Part shown: positions 21,710 through 33,692 of the stretch, in pieces
Layout: each line of letters begins with the position of its first letter
Position numbering within the stretch: the stretch's first letter is position 1
DNA from: Hofstenia miamia
Taxonomy: Eukaryota; Xenacoelomorpha; Acoela
Length of the DNA: 64,000 bases
Direction of reading: 5' to 3'
NCBI GenBank assembly: GCA_004352715.1
Contig: SCFE01000093.1
Location: 831,001-895,000 of the forward strand
Translations under genes and position numbers: made by a program
Notes under the pieces: generated by a model
Seen by the model: only the letters and a program-made list of their open reading frames with translations
What the model was told of the DNA's origin: nothing
Database searches by the model: none

Positions 21710-24650
21710 GGATGCGACTTGGTCAACAAATGCTCTTTTTAGTGTATTAGGTGCATCTTTGTAATAAACCAGTGGCATACAAGTATTAAATGATAGTCTT
21801 AGAATCTAATTCTGCTACAAAATGTAAAAGTCTATTAAAAATTATCATAATTTTTCAGGATAGCACCAACTAAAAAGCTTCAAGAGCAATCTAAAATAGC
21901 ATCAGTAATTTGTAAAAATGGCAAATGCAGACTAAAATATTAGTACTTTGGAAGCCATAAGTGAAATTTTGAAGATTCGGTGAAAGCCTTTCTAACTTGA
22001 CGTGGAATGCACAGCTAGCTAGGAAATCTGTGCTGAGGAATTTTTTTGATTATATTAAATAATGGCATGGTTTTGATGTAGACTTGAACCTATTAAGTCA
22101 CATAATTTGAACAGATTAGGCCTCTGAAACAAGCAATGTAATGCTGAACAAACTATCGTTTATGCCCCCCTTCAACTTAATAAAATGAATAAGTGGGGTG
22201 CTGCTGTCTTTCTGAATCCCCTCGAGAGCAGCCCTGTTTCTTATCCTAACTTATGTTACCTTATGGAGGACAATGTGTGTAATATTTTTTAGTCCAGAGT
22301 ATATACTAGGCCTCACTGATTTGCGGCCTCATTGAAGCAATAATCATGTGGAGAATTAGGTCAATTATCTCCTGCAGAACCGCTGCCCACTCCTTAAAGT
22401 TTGAAAACACACTTGAAGTTATGCATTCTTATTAAATCAAACTAAACTTCCTGTTACTAAAGGATTCTGTTATTGTTATCAGTTATTTGTTTAGGATGTT
22501 TTTTGTCAAATAAAGATTTTTTTCTAATAATATATATTGTGGCTGCAGTAAATCTCCAAGCACTTATATTAGTGTATTTTGCAAAAATTATGATAAAACC
22601 CTTACTTAAGCACCAAATTAAAATTCTGCCTTTTAAACAATAGTTAGCTGAACAAATGTTGTTGTGCAGATATTTGTTTTTTGTTATGAAATCTTACTGC
22701 ACTGCTCACACATCCATTGTGGCCAACTTTATGGATAATGATTTTTGAAAGGATTAGTTAACAGTTAATTTAAATATTGTGATGTTTTATATTGTAAATG
22801 TTGTGTAACATCAATTTGATTTAACTGAGTTTCAGGAAAATGAAGGAGTACTTTCACAGAGTTGAACTTTCTCTAGTAAAAGGATTGTATGAAATAATGT
22901 GTAATACAAAGTTAATATGCATATGGAAAACTACTTTGATATGGATATGGACACTACATGGCACCAACAACTGGTTTCCTAAGCTGAAACCAACAGAATG
23001 CATAAATGGATATATGGCCACTTCATAGTTGTCCTCATGAATAGAATAACAATGCCTATTCCATTTGCCCAAGTATGAACTCAATCTACCTATAATAACA
23101 GATCATCTTTGATTACAAAAAAATTCACTGAAAGATGATCAATGTGATCAATTTTGTATTATTGTGTATGAATAATAAGAAATATCTAATGAATATATGC
23201 TTCTGTACAGTTGACTGTTGACATGAGTACATGAATACATAAATACGTCTGAAATCTGAATAAATAACTACTATTATTAATCCTAACTATATTATGCCGA
23301 TGATATTATATATTTATCATTATACTTGCAAAATATTTGCCACTACACCACTGAATGTACTTAATAGAGATTCAAATTATTGATCAATATTCATTAAACA
23401 TGTTTTAATTCTGAATATTTCCAATTCTTTTAAAAATTTGAAATTAAGAATTTCAAGTATAATAAATTGTCTTTTCTAGGAAACAAATATCATCAAGCTA
23501 AATTATCCATGAAACAGTATATGTACACATAACTGGAAAACAATTTCTTAGACATTTTCAAAGAATTATATTCAAGCCTATTATGCATTTGGCAATGACA
23601 AGATATGGGCACATTGATTGGCAAATGTGCTCAAATCTATCTTTGAAAATTTGTATGTATTAAAGTGTACAGCTTTGCCTAAATAGTTGCAAAATTTTAC
23701 TGTTTTTTTGGAAAATTCTAATTTTTCAAAAAAAATTGGAAATTATTTTATGCCCAATTTTCAGGTAATTTGAAGGTCTACATCATTTGGAAAAAAGTTG
23801 TTGTGTACATAAACCAACCAAGTCCATTGATGCATACCATGTGTATAGTCAGAGTTTGAGCCACTAACAAAAGTTTCAACAACTCCTGAGCAGTTTAAGT
23901 TTTTTGCAAACACTTCAATTTAATCTTAAAAAACATTTTTAGCCAATTTGGACACTAATTTTCCATATGCTAGAAACAACACGTCATTTAGTAGCAAGCA
24001 AACATCTCCCCAATTATGTTGAATAGTGAAATATATTGTTTAAGTATTTGTTTATATTGAAGCAAATATCTGCTAACATTGACAGGAATCTAGTTGGAAG
24101 TGCATTCAACTCAATTCAGGCAAGGAAAACCTATAAATTTGAGTGTGAAATACTTTTTAAAGACAGTCATCCTTCAATATTTAAATATGGAGCTATCTAT
24201 GTATTAATATAAGTAGAATTTCTAAGCTTAAGATTATTTGTATATTCATATTCATGATTATATTGTTCCATATAGACTTTAAAACACAGTTAAATCTTTA
24301 TATATAGCAATTTAAATATTAATCTTGCAATATTATTATAATTTTTAATTTGACAAAATGACAAATGGTGCTATATTTTTTGTTTTAAATTTCCGCTACA
24401 TAGTGACGCGGCAAAATTAGTGTAGCAGAAGCCAAATTTGTCCCTGTCAGATATTTGTCCATATTTTTCTACGGTATGATTTTGTTTACAATACCAGTTA
24501 TATTTCATATAAATATGTGCGATTTGGATATTTATATTCTCTTCAGTTATTCTCAGTAAATTGGTTTTTACTTATTATCTTGACTTTATATTTTATTAAA
24601 AGTTATGTGTTTCTAGATTCTTCTGCATAGTTAAAGGGCACACAGATGTG
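21710..24650. other. Non-coding intergenic DNA
   Basis: AT-rich, many stops. The 62-codon and 76-codon ORFs near 22840-23084 have no supporting motif. No element ends were recognised. Confidence 0.45.
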
Positions 24651-24652
24651 TA

Positions 24653-25939
24653 TAGTTGGCTGCAAAAAAAATGAGACTAGAAAAAAGGCATATTACTTTG
24701 GAACTACTGAACGTAACAACTCAAAGGTAAGATTTTAAAATTACATTAAAGGACTATAAGTAAAAGCATCAAAGTTTAATTTGTTTTCCTCCTGTAGAAA
24801 TAACTTCATTCAAACGAACTGAAACTGATTTCATTAAATTGGACTTCATTTCAGATGTCAAAATGTGTTGACTTTCTTGGATTTTTTCTTTTAAATCGGA
24901 TATATTTTTCGGATTTTTCTTCTCAACGTCATTTTTCAATATCTGCCACACGTTTTCGATTGGAGAAAGATCAGCAGAACTTGGTGGCCATTGCAAAAAC
25001 TGGATATTATTTTCAGAAAACCAATTTTTTGTCTTTGCTGACGTGTGCGGGGTTGCTCCGTCCTGTTGGAGTATCCATCCATCATCATATAAAGCATCAG
25101 CATAAGGCATAAATTCAGCTATAATTTGGCAATATCTTTGACTGTCGATTGTGGCTTTTCCGTCTAAAATTTTCAAATAAAACCCACGATAGGAAAGTGC
25201 TCCCCAAACCATAATTTTTTGGTCGAACTTTGGAACCGCTTTTGTTGGTCTTGGACATTTCTTTGACGACCACACTTGTACTTTGTTTCTGTGCAGTTGA
25301 AATACGCACTCATCAGTTATCCAAACATCTTCAAAAGTGTAGTCTTTCCAATCTTTCACGAAATTTAATCTTTTTTCTTGATGTTCTTTTGTAATAAGAA
25401 GTCGATTTGTTCTGCCAATTTTTGTAACTCCACTTTTTTTCAGTGTTCTCTGAACTGTGGTTTCATGCACAGAGATGTCGACTTCAGTTTGAAGTTGGTT
25501 TGCAATTTTTTTCCCAGAAATATAGGGATTTTTTAAAGCAATTGCGACTGTTTTCTGAATGAATTTTTCAATAATTTTTCGAGGGCATCCACTTCCATTT
25601 CTTCTTTTGAGAGATTCTTCTTGTCGAATTTTTTTCAGCTTTCGAAAATAAGTTGATCGAGAAATTTGCGATGTCGCAAAGGCGTTTTCAAGCTGTTTCA
25701 ACGTTTCCATCCCGAAGAAATCAAGTAGAAACTTTGCAAAGCAAAACAATTTGTTTGGTAAGTGTTTTCAAGTAATTACGAAGTACCAGTTTAATTAATT
25801 AACTTTTTTTTGACCATTTTAAAGTTCTAAAAATTCTCGTTGTCTTTTATTTTTATAGTTTTCCTCTAAAACGTCTCAAAAGGTTTCCACAAAGCGTGAA
25901 AAAATAGGTGTTCAGTGTCATTTTTTTTGCAGCCAACTA
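24653..25939 (-). mobile_element. Complete Tc1-like transposon (DD34E)
   Basis: A 1,287-bp element with inverted termini TAGTTGGCTGCAAAAAAAA at both ends, each flanked by TA (24651-24652 and 25940-25941), the standard Tc1/mariner target duplication. Length and single ORF are typical for Tc1. Terminal repeats are short (about 22 bp). The intact ORF and matching ends suggest a young copy that could still be active. Confidence 0.92.
24769..25749 (-). CDS. Tc1-family transposase, intact
   Basis: 326 codons, no stops. The N-terminal half holds two helix-turn-helix segments (TLKQLENAFATSQISRSTYF, then ISVHETTVQRTLKKSGVTK) with a GCPRKI hinge between them. The catalytic domain has the DDE triad in VWITDECVFQLHRNK (first Asp), ILQQDGATPHTS (second Asp) and DLSPIENVW (Glu). 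The second Asp and the Glu are separated by exactly 34 residues, so this is DD34E, the Tc1 class. It catalyses cut-and-paste transposition at TA. The first Met (25749) may be too early; the second Met 13 residues on (25710, METLKQLE) is a good alternative because Tc1 proteins start just before the first helix. Confidence 0.93.
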   Translation of the reverse strand: MFCFAKFLLDFFGMETLKQLENAFATSQISRSTYFRKLKKIRQEESLKRRNGSGCPRKIIEKFIQKTVAIALKNPYISGKKIANQLQTEVDISVHETTVQRTLKKSGVTKIGRTNRLLITKEHQEKRLNFVKDWKDYTFEDVWITDECVFQLHRNKVQVWSSKKCPRPTKAVPKFDQKIMVWGALSYRGFYLKILDGKATIDSQRYCQIIAEFMPYADALYDDGWILQQDGATPHTSAKTKNWFSENNIQFLQWPPSSADLSPIENVWQILKNDVEKKNPKNISDLKEKIQESQHILTSEMKSNLMKSVSVRLNEVISTGGKQIKL

Positions 25940-25941
25940 TA

Positions 25942-28700
25942 TATTACGGAAAGAATTTCAGTTTTTCCAAAGGCATCAATAAACTCGGAAAACTGAAAAT
26001 TCTGAATTCATTTTGTTGTTGTTGTGCATTACAGTTTTTTGTATTTTCTGTTTTTATTGACGTATTAAGTGTAGTATTAGAATTTAGTTTTGAGGCGCTT
26101 AACTATGCCAATGTACCACATGTAATAAGAAATTCTTTTCTATTATATATTTTATGTAATCCCATTTACATGATAAATTTTTCCTTATGCTTTCCCTCAT
26201 GAGAAGACAAATTTATTGTGTAAACTCAAATTTGGAATGATTTATGGGTTTTTGTATTTTGTAAGAAATCTTATTTGAGGAAAGTTATTTGAACTTAAAA
26301 GAAACCAATGCGATTGTTAGTGTTATTACTCACTCAACACAGAAATTTGCAAGCAGCATAACAATAAAATTGACATGAAACGGTAAAATGTTATCAGGAA
26401 AAAACTTAGCGTGTATACACAATTGATACTTAGTTTATCTGATAATTGCTTTCTAAAAAGGGATAAAGTCACAAGGGAACATTTATTGTTGCAAACGAGG
26501 CTTAATACCATAAAACGTTAATCATCAAATTCCAGTATATGAAATAGGGATGAGCTGCAGAGGTGCCGATTATGATATGACCATTATGAACCATATTATG
26601 GATACCATAATGGAATGTTAGAAGAAAATTTTATGGCCATTATGAATGGCAAACTTAAAGATATGGCTATAAGGGAATTCCATAAATTCATTGTTACAAA
26701 TATAAAAAAATAATTCTGAGTTCCACGAAAATTGTTACAATTATTGATATTCATCATATATTTATAACAATTGAATGAATAAATATTTATTTACAAATTG
26801 CTTTGAATAAAAAACAAAGATTATGTAAGATAAATACTTTTAAAAGTGAAGCAAAACTTTACTAAGCAGGTTCAGTAAACAAATACTGAAAATGAAGCTG
26901 TTTTCCATTTGTAATAGCAAGACTGCAAACAAATACTACCAATTAAATTATTTCCCATTCATTTTAATGTTTGCTATTTCTAATTGTTGCTCTTGCAGTG
27001 AGTAATATTCAAATCTAGTTTGGCTTCACACGTTATTACCTGTTCTTCCTAAAGATTCTCTGAATGTAATACTGAGTATAATGACAGAGTTTCTAGAGAT
27101 ACTGCTTTCCTATAGATTAGGGATCAGTTTCCTTTAGTCTTCCTACCTTCAGTGTCAGTGTACATGCATCCAAATTTTTCCTAATAAAAAAACGAAGTCC
27201 TAATATTGAAATAAATTTTTGTCCTTATTTGTTTTATTTTTTGAAATATATGGCTTAGCAGTATCATCGTGTATTTTGGGCGGAGTCTGAATTGTTTGAA
27301 TAACTTCAAATTTTGTACAAATACGAATTTTTTGTCAAATTTAAAATTGAAATTTTCATCTTTAGAAATCGAAAATTGCGGCCCACACCCAGCCAAACCC
27401 TGTTGGGATATTTGGATCATAGTCATTTTCAGCCTATTATATGATAATTGACAAAAGCATTTCGTGAATTTTTTGGTTTGCTTGGCCAAAATTGACTGTA
27501 TTAGATTGTAGTACTAAAAGTGCTTTTCATACTATTGTAATATTTCAAAATTTAATATTGATTTTTCAACAGATATACAGGATTCACTACATTTGAGTAA
27601 ATTTGAATGCACTATTGCGTAAGTCATCTCATTTTGTAATACTTTGGTCCACTTGAAATTTTCTATTCGCATCTGAAGAACACATAAATGTATTTTAAGT
27701 CCATGTTTATTTATTTCTAGAATATTGTTTATATTCGGATTCGTTTCGGATTGAAAACTAAAATTCTTTTAAAAATTCGGATCGGATCGAATTCGGATCA
27801 TGAAGTTTCCGATGCGGATCGGATCATAAAATTTTGGATCCGATTCCATCTCTGTTGGGGGTCTTGCCTGACTCGTGTTTGAATATTTTAAATTTCGTGC
27901 CGAAAAATCAAGGCACGCTTCCAACACTGCACGTTACTATTTAAACTATGATATATAGTACCGACTTAAAGACAAATCTGTGTCTGTAAACCACAATTTT
28001 GTATTACCGCACTACATTATCACGTCAAACTAAAAATTGTCGAAAATGTCATCATATCTACATCGATTTCCTAGTAGCATATATCATAATTAAAAGTATC
28101 CGGGGTTCTTAGTAAACTTATATTTTGTTTTAAAAGGGAAGCAATCCACTAAATGACACTATCGATGCTCTTATGTGCAAACTTCAAAGGTTCAAGTAGT
28201 AAAATTGTATTTGATATATTAAAATCAGTTGGATAACAATGGATAATTTCCCGAATGTTCACTAGATATATTATGCAAACTCTTGATATTTCAAACGCGC
28301 ACAAATAATAGCTTTACAACTATATTGTCCAAGAAACGCCGCATTCATTAATAAACTTATGTCGTAATTACAGTTTATATACTAAATAAGGTGGATTGGA
28401 ATTTTACGAAGACTGTGACAGGGGTTTAGTGTTAATGAGAAAAGTGGGAAAATGTAGTCCCTAACACACAATATTGGAGATTATTCTTTTAAAAACCAAT
28501 AACTTAAAAGTAAAAATACTCGTTTTCCATTTTCGTTATTGCAATTAAGTTTCATTGCTATCTTAATAATTATTAAATCGGTCTTTTGAAATAATATGCA
28601 CAGCATTTAGATGATAAGATTTCAAAAAATTTCATACCTTCAAATGTTATATGTGTCAATGTGCCAAGCAATTAAATATTCGTAATGTTTGTAAGTATAT
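25942..28700. other. Non-coding DNA with hAT-like element ends
   Basis: No gene. Around 26553 the sequence CAGAGGTGCCGATTATG is followed by repeated ATTATGA/CATAATGG motifs, and around 27775-27855 there are repeated CGGATCGGATC motifs ending in CCATCTCTG. Both look like hAT termini (CAGAG start or CTCTG end) with subterminal arrays, but the two do not share flanking duplications, so they are probably separate degraded copies. Confidence 0.35.
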
Positions 28701-28856
28701 GTAAGAGGGGCCTTCAAAAAATTATCCAGAATTCCTATTACCATAATTTTATGCAAAATAAAAATATATCCATTTTATTATCTTAAATTTGAAAAATAAG
28801 AAATTTTAGACTAATTATCCAATATAGTCTAGTCATTTAAACTTTGTAAAACAATG

Positions 28857-29735
28857 TAGCTGAATAGAGAACAAATTCGCATGTTAATTCTTTATGACTT
28901 TAGAAGTAAGTTGAGTACGGACGAGTGCATTCAGAGGCTTCAAGCAGGTGTTATAGAGGGGTGTGTGTCTCGCTCAACAGTTTACATTTGGGATCGCGAG
29001 TTTAAACGTGATCGGGTTTAAGCGTGTGGAGATTTAATCCTTGCTGCCGGTAAGAAACCTTGTAGAGGTCGACGGTTTTGAAATTTTAACTTCAGTTCCG
29101 TTCGGATCGAATTGGGGCAAAAACCGCGGTTTCGGTTCGGTTTCGCTTTTGTTCTGTAATGAAAACATGTAATTTCGAAGCTATATTTTCTTATGGTCTT
29201 ACAAGATAAATTTCAAGTTTTTCTTAGTCTTAATGAAAGAAGAAGCATTGACACCAGAAAGACTGCATCGCTTCTTGGTGATCGTGTTAGATCATATTGA
29301 ACCCATGCGTTCTGATGACACATTTGTTGCCTGAATTGCAACAACTTTTTAGCCAGTAGCGAGAGCTTTGGCAGTATTACACAGCTACTAATTACCAATC
29401 ACTAAAAACCGTTTGAAACCGTGCTAGTGAAAATGAGTCGGTCGGTTTCGGTCTGCGTGAAAAGCGCGGTTTCGGTTTCGGTTTCGGTTCGGTTTACCGT
29501 CGACCTCTAAAACCTTGTCGAAAATGATCATCAAATTGCAATTGATTCATTGTCTTATGGACTGGGTATATCATCGGAAACAGTTAGAGCCGTTTTAAGT
29601 AATCACTTACGCTTGTCTCACATTCCCTGTCGTTGGGTGCCTTTTTGGCTCACAGTAGAGCAATGTCAAAACTTCGTGAATTGGTGTCAAGCTAATGATT
29701 ACCATAAGGTGGCGTTCCTCCAATGAAATTCGTCG
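28857..29735 (+). pseudogene. mariner-type transposase remnant, split by a hAT insertion
   Basis: The plus strand before and after an inserted hAT element reads as the DNA-binding half of a mariner transposase: REQIRMLILYDFRSKLSTDE, an HTH segment CVSRSTVYIWDREFKRD, then after the insertion NDHQIAIDSLSYGLGISSET, VRAVLSNHLRLSHIPCRWVP and FWLTVEQCQNFVNWC. The HIP.RWVP..LT..Q pattern is characteristic of mariner. A stop in the first half and loss of the whole catalytic domain (the sequence runs into an AT tract) show it is dead. A GAGGGGCCTTCAAAAAATTAT segment near 28706 may be its 5' terminal repeat. Confidence 0.7.
29063..29510 (-). mobile_element. Internally deleted hAT transposon with exact 8-bp target duplication
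   Basis: A 448-bp element with inverted ends TAGAGGTCGACGGT, flanked on both sides by AAACCTTG (29055-29062 and 29511-29518). Subterminal CGGTTTCGGTTCGG arrays occur at both ends. The interior minus strand retains a trace of the hAT C-terminal dimerisation domain: LPKLSLLAKKLLQ, and after a frame change ATNVSSERM (compare ATS.PSER.FS), then TKKRCSL. It is therefore a deletion derivative of an autonomous hAT, inserted into an older mariner copy. Confidence 0.88.
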
Positions 29736-29760
29736 AAGTCGAAGTAAAATATGGTAGCAA

Positions 29761-29764
<4 letters not shown>

Positions 29765-29826
<62 letters not shown>
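29765..29826. repeat. (AT)n microsatellite, two blocks
   Basis: AT tract with one internal break near 29793. Confidence 0.95.
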
Positions 29827-29828
<2 letters not shown>

Positions 29829-30248
29829 GAATATCATCAATATATTTACCTAACCATGGACTCCTAGATTTTTACTATATAATAATCTAGGAGTTCATAA
29901 CACAACACATATACACGAAAGTACATAAATTACAAAAAAATATTGCATGCTATGAACAAATTAGTATAGTATATTACTTTAATATCACATTGTCATCCTT
30001 ATACAGTTTGTATTCTAGCAATGATTTACCAGAAATATAATTTTGCTTAGGGAAGATTTTTAAATGCTTTTTAAAGGATTATATTTTTTCAGGTAGTAAA
30101 TTCCAGGTTTGAAGGTGACATTAATGAACGATTCCTTTAAAAAGTTTTTCTTATACTTAACATATGTGAAAAGTTTTCATTTTGAATTATGTGTATGAGT
30201 ATTTTCCTTTATTTTAGTCGTATTATAAAGTGGTAGGTTTTTAATAGC
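29827..30248. other. Non-coding stretch
   Basis: No coding or repeat signal beyond AT-richness; may be the decayed 5' part of the LINE fragment that follows. Confidence 0.35.
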
Positions 30249-30249
30249 T

Positions 30250-30695
30250 TGAAGAATGTCAGTAGGGTATTCAATATGACGAGCTGTTTTGGAAAGAGAA
30301 TCGACTTAAAATTGTTTAAATTTAAAGAATTAGATAACTTCAATTTTCCTAAAATTTCTTTATCAGAACTTAGTCAATCAAATTGTACGTCGATGTTGCA
30401 ATTGAGACTTTCTACCTTAAAAGTACGAAATATAGACTTTAATAAATCTTCAGATTCGACTCATTTACCTTTCTTTATTATTAAGAATTTTTTCATATAT
30501 TTGGTGACCACCTATCATTGGCAATTAATCAATGCAAAGTTGAAATCGAATTCCCGGAGATAACGAAAAACAACAGATGTAACACCTTTATATAAAAATG
30601 GAGATCCGCTTATTGCGAAAATTTATAGGCCAATCTCAATAACACACCCCTTGACTAAATTATTTGAAAAAATACTCCACAGAACAAATTAACCA
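30250..30695 (+). pseudogene. LINE reverse transcriptase fragment (finger region)
   Basis: An open segment to 30563 contains FNFPKISLSELSQ, a pattern seen just before RT motif 1, and a helical region. After one stop the frame reads TDVTPLYKNGDPLIAKIYRP and then ISITHPLTKLFEKIL, the VTP(L/I)YK.GD...YRPISI box shared by LINE RTs. The palm is missing. It is in the opposite orientation to the other LINE pieces at 6-10 kb and is a separate copy. Confidence 0.65.
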
Positions 30696-31098
30696 ACACC
30701 TTTACAAATGATGTAATTATGTCAATTACTGAAAAAATGTCCTCAAGTAAATTCTAATTTTTATCAAGTTGCATAAAATTTTGAAATTTTGGCGATTAAA
30801 TTTAAAAATTACGGATTTCATCAAAATTCAATTAAGTTACTTATGATTTTTATCATTCACTCAGTCTTTATTTGACCAGGTCAAACAGGCCGGTCATAAA
30901 ATACTGACCCGACCCGATCTGTGTCTGTTGAACCGACCGGTTTACACCTATGATAGAAATAATGTGTTTAATAGTTTGTTAAAAATTTTGAAAATATAAA
31001 TATAATATAATGACCAGATTTCTTCAATCCAAGCAAAAATAGTACATCTTGAGTCTCTGGATTTTTATGTCCTACACAACACAACATTTTGCTGCTAA
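30696..31098. other. Non-coding, with a hAT-like terminus at 30880-30954
   Basis: Contains CCGGTCATAAAATACTGACC, CCGACCCG and a last block GACCGGTTTACACCTATGAT (30935-30954). The reverse complement of that last block occurs exactly at 14758-14777, so both are ends of one repeat family. Confidence 0.5.
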
Positions 31099-31219
31099 CC
31101 CTTCACTGCGCACATTATTATGCGAACTATGTAAAAATTATTAGTTTTTTTTGGAAAGAAACACACCCAAAAATTATATTAATGAAAGTTTATTGAAAAA
31201 TTTGCAAATAATACAAAAC

Positions 31220-31290
31220 TGTATCATATGTGATACATAGACCATTTTGGCACATAATACAAAAGTGAAAACTGTATCATATATGATACA
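31220..31290. promoter_or_regulatory. Pair of subterminal palindromes, left end of piggyBac-like element
   Basis: TGTATCA-TATG-TGATACA (31220-31237) and TGTATCA-TATA-TGATACA (31273-31290). Matching sites lie at the other end (33275-33292 and 33675-33692). Placement suggests transposase binding sites; this is inference. Confidence 0.55.
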
Positions 31291-31479
31291 AAAGCAATTA
31301 TGGCATGTAATAATCATAATTCCATTTTTTGGCATAAACACATATAAACTACTGTAGCTAAATATTTGAATATTTTTAGCACATGAGACCGTTAGAGATT
31401 CTTTCGTAAATAGGAGAGTGACTAGACATTCTTCATACTCCATGGAACTTTTGGAAGCAGTTTTTCCCTTTGTTGAAGC

Positions 31480-33263
31480 AGAGATGGTTGCCAAATTTGG
31501 TACAACAAACAAGTGTCAAGGACCCACAGTTTGGTAGTCTGCACCTTTGACGAAAATCTTTCGAGTCGGTCATTTCACACATCAGATACAGGAATGCTTA
31601 CAGATGGGCCTCTTCTTTTCTTGGATAACTGCTTCTCTACTTGGTCAGAAGGTCGTCCTCGTTTAGGAGTCAGCCTTTCAAAAAGCTTCAGCAACTAATT
31701 TTCTGAAATCTGCAAGACGCTTGTGCTCTTCCTTGTTGTGTACCGCTTTGAACAACAGCCATGCATTGATCATTGTTACATCCATCAAGTGGTAGAAGAT
31801 GTGCATATACCATTTCTTGGACAGCATCTTGTTCCGATGGCGCCCCATGTGGCTGTCAAGGAGATCAACTCCTCCCATGTGTTGATTGTAAATCTTCACA
31901 ACATTTGGGCAGCTGATCTAAGTTGTTTGCTTCATCTTGTGATCATATCTCGATATATCGGATAAAGATATTCTCCCTGCAAACGATGACATCAGCCTTA
32001 CCTGCTTGTTGTCGAGCTAAGCAACACAGGAGACCTCAACCTCTTTAACAGTTGTCGTCATTTCAATAGAATCACCTCGAGATTTCATGTCTTTCTGAGC
32101 TTGCATTTTGCTATTAGAGATCCTATTTCTTCTTACTGTTCCGAGAGCAAGTATGCCATTACGTGCCAGGTAGATCATAAGCTTCAATGAAGTGAAATAG
32201 TTGTCAAAATAGACTTTGTGGTACACATTCTTCTCAATCTTTCGACTTAGACGACTACAATATTTGAGGAAGCTCCTGAATCTGGTTCTTCGGGAAGGCG
32301 AAGGTTGGCCTTATTTTCCTGTCCAGTGTAAATTTCAAAATCGTACGCATAGCTTGAAACCCCGCAAAGAGCATAGATCTTATGGTCTCATTTGTGAGGC
32401 TTGGAGGATGGGCACTGCTTGATGACACTTCTGGCCTTCGTTACACAAGTCTGCTCATCAACCGACATACTCTCTTGGTAAACTTCACTCTCAGGTGTTC
32501 GATGACTGGGCGGACTTTATAAAGTCACGAGTACTATCGTTGAAGTAGAGTAATTGCCTAATCTCTTCAAGTGTTTCTGATGAGCTCGTTGCCATATACT
32601 GACGACCAGTAGTTTAAGGTACTAGGCACATGAATGTAGGACATTCCGCAGTTCATTTACAGTCAAATCTAAAGGTTTGCTTGGGTCAACTTGAATGTTG
32701 TACAACAATACTCTCTAGCACATCATCAGAAAAAATCTTCGGAAAAAGGCATATGGTGTTTCTAATTCAAGGATATCTCCTGGTAGCTCAGTTTTATCTC
32801 TAAACTTCAATTGTTACTCTGGAAGCACCAAAGACTTGCTTTTCCAGATAATTCTTTTGTATTCATCTGTTGGCGCAATCACAGATACCACATTTGGTTT
32901 TTCTGTTTCAGAAATAATGTTTGTCCTTTGCGGCACCTCCTTTGAAGGTACGTTTTGAGAGCACACAGAAATATTGTTTTCTTGCCTACTATCAGGGGTA
33001 TTTCCTTCATTTTGATTTGGCAATTCATCTTCATCTCCCAATGAATCTGGAAAATTCCAGTCAGGATCACGAACGCTGTCATCACTGCAGGCTGAATCAT
33101 TATAAGAGTGGTCATCAAGCAATAACTCTTGTATCTGGGATGCTGTCAGATTACGCAATGCCATCACCTGTAAAGATGGATAATTTCGCAAATTATTCAA
33201 TGTAGTATTTGTTTTTTCAATATGACATGATCGAACCGTGATTATTTGTACAATATTCTTCAA
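31480..33263 (-). pseudogene. piggyBac-like transposase, frame-broken
   Basis: Pieces in order on the minus strand: an acidic N-terminus (33263-32814, MALRNLTASQIQELLLDD and an Asp/Glu-rich tract); the core SVDEQTCVTKARSVIKQCPS, ALCGVSSYAYDFEIYTGQEN (about 32470-32300); KVYFDNYFTSLKLMIYLARN and GILALGTVRRNRI (32226-32017); IYNQHMGGVDLLDSHMGRHR and SKKWYMHIFYHLMDV (31899-31678); and a Cys-rich tail with CTKFGNHLCFNKGKNCF. These match the piggyBac DDE-type domain and its C-terminal zinc-binding region. At least three frame breaks and stops separate the pieces, so it cannot make a full enzyme. A domesticated short product is unlikely. Confidence 0.85.
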
Positions 33264-33274
33264 TTTAATAAAAT

Positions 33275-33692
33275 TGTATCATATATGATACAAAAATATT
33301 GATAGCACATTTCATGATAATCTGCGCTTTGTATCAATTTTTAAGAACCCTTCTAGAGTCTTCTAACATCATCAAATGTTCTAATATACATCTCTAAAGA
33401 TCTCTAGAGATATATAAAATCATTAAAAACAAGATAATAATTACAAAAAATAATATATGCACTGAAATAAATACTAGACATTGAAGCACAGACGGTATAC
33501 ACACCTCAGTCTCGTAGTGCACTTGACCAACGTAAGGCAGCGTGGCAAGCAAACCGCTTCTGTAAATACTATCGTACTTCACTTGTCTGCTAGCTTAACT
33601 GCATCTCTCAAGATACAAAGTGTTAGAAACGCTCAAATGCATTCACATTGCTTTTAATATGCAGTTTTATAATTTGTATCACGAGTGATACA
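33275..33692. promoter_or_regulatory. Pair of subterminal palindromes, right end of piggyBac-like element
   Basis: TGTATCA-TATA-TGATACA (33275-33292) and TGTATCA-CGAG-TGATACA (33675-33692); the last is copied at 35000-35017 by the 1,324-bp duplication. Confidence 0.55.

Noticed and set aside
21504-21778. ORFs across 21572-21681
   Set aside because: They consist of an (AT)n tract and Ns.
26553-27855. A 1.3-kb hAT element with CAGAG ends
   Set aside because: The two candidate ends are only loosely similar and lack a shared 8-bp flank.
14758-30954. A single 16-kb hAT-like element bounded by the inverted 20-mers
   Set aside because: Flanking octamers do not match and the interval holds unrelated elements and a gene.
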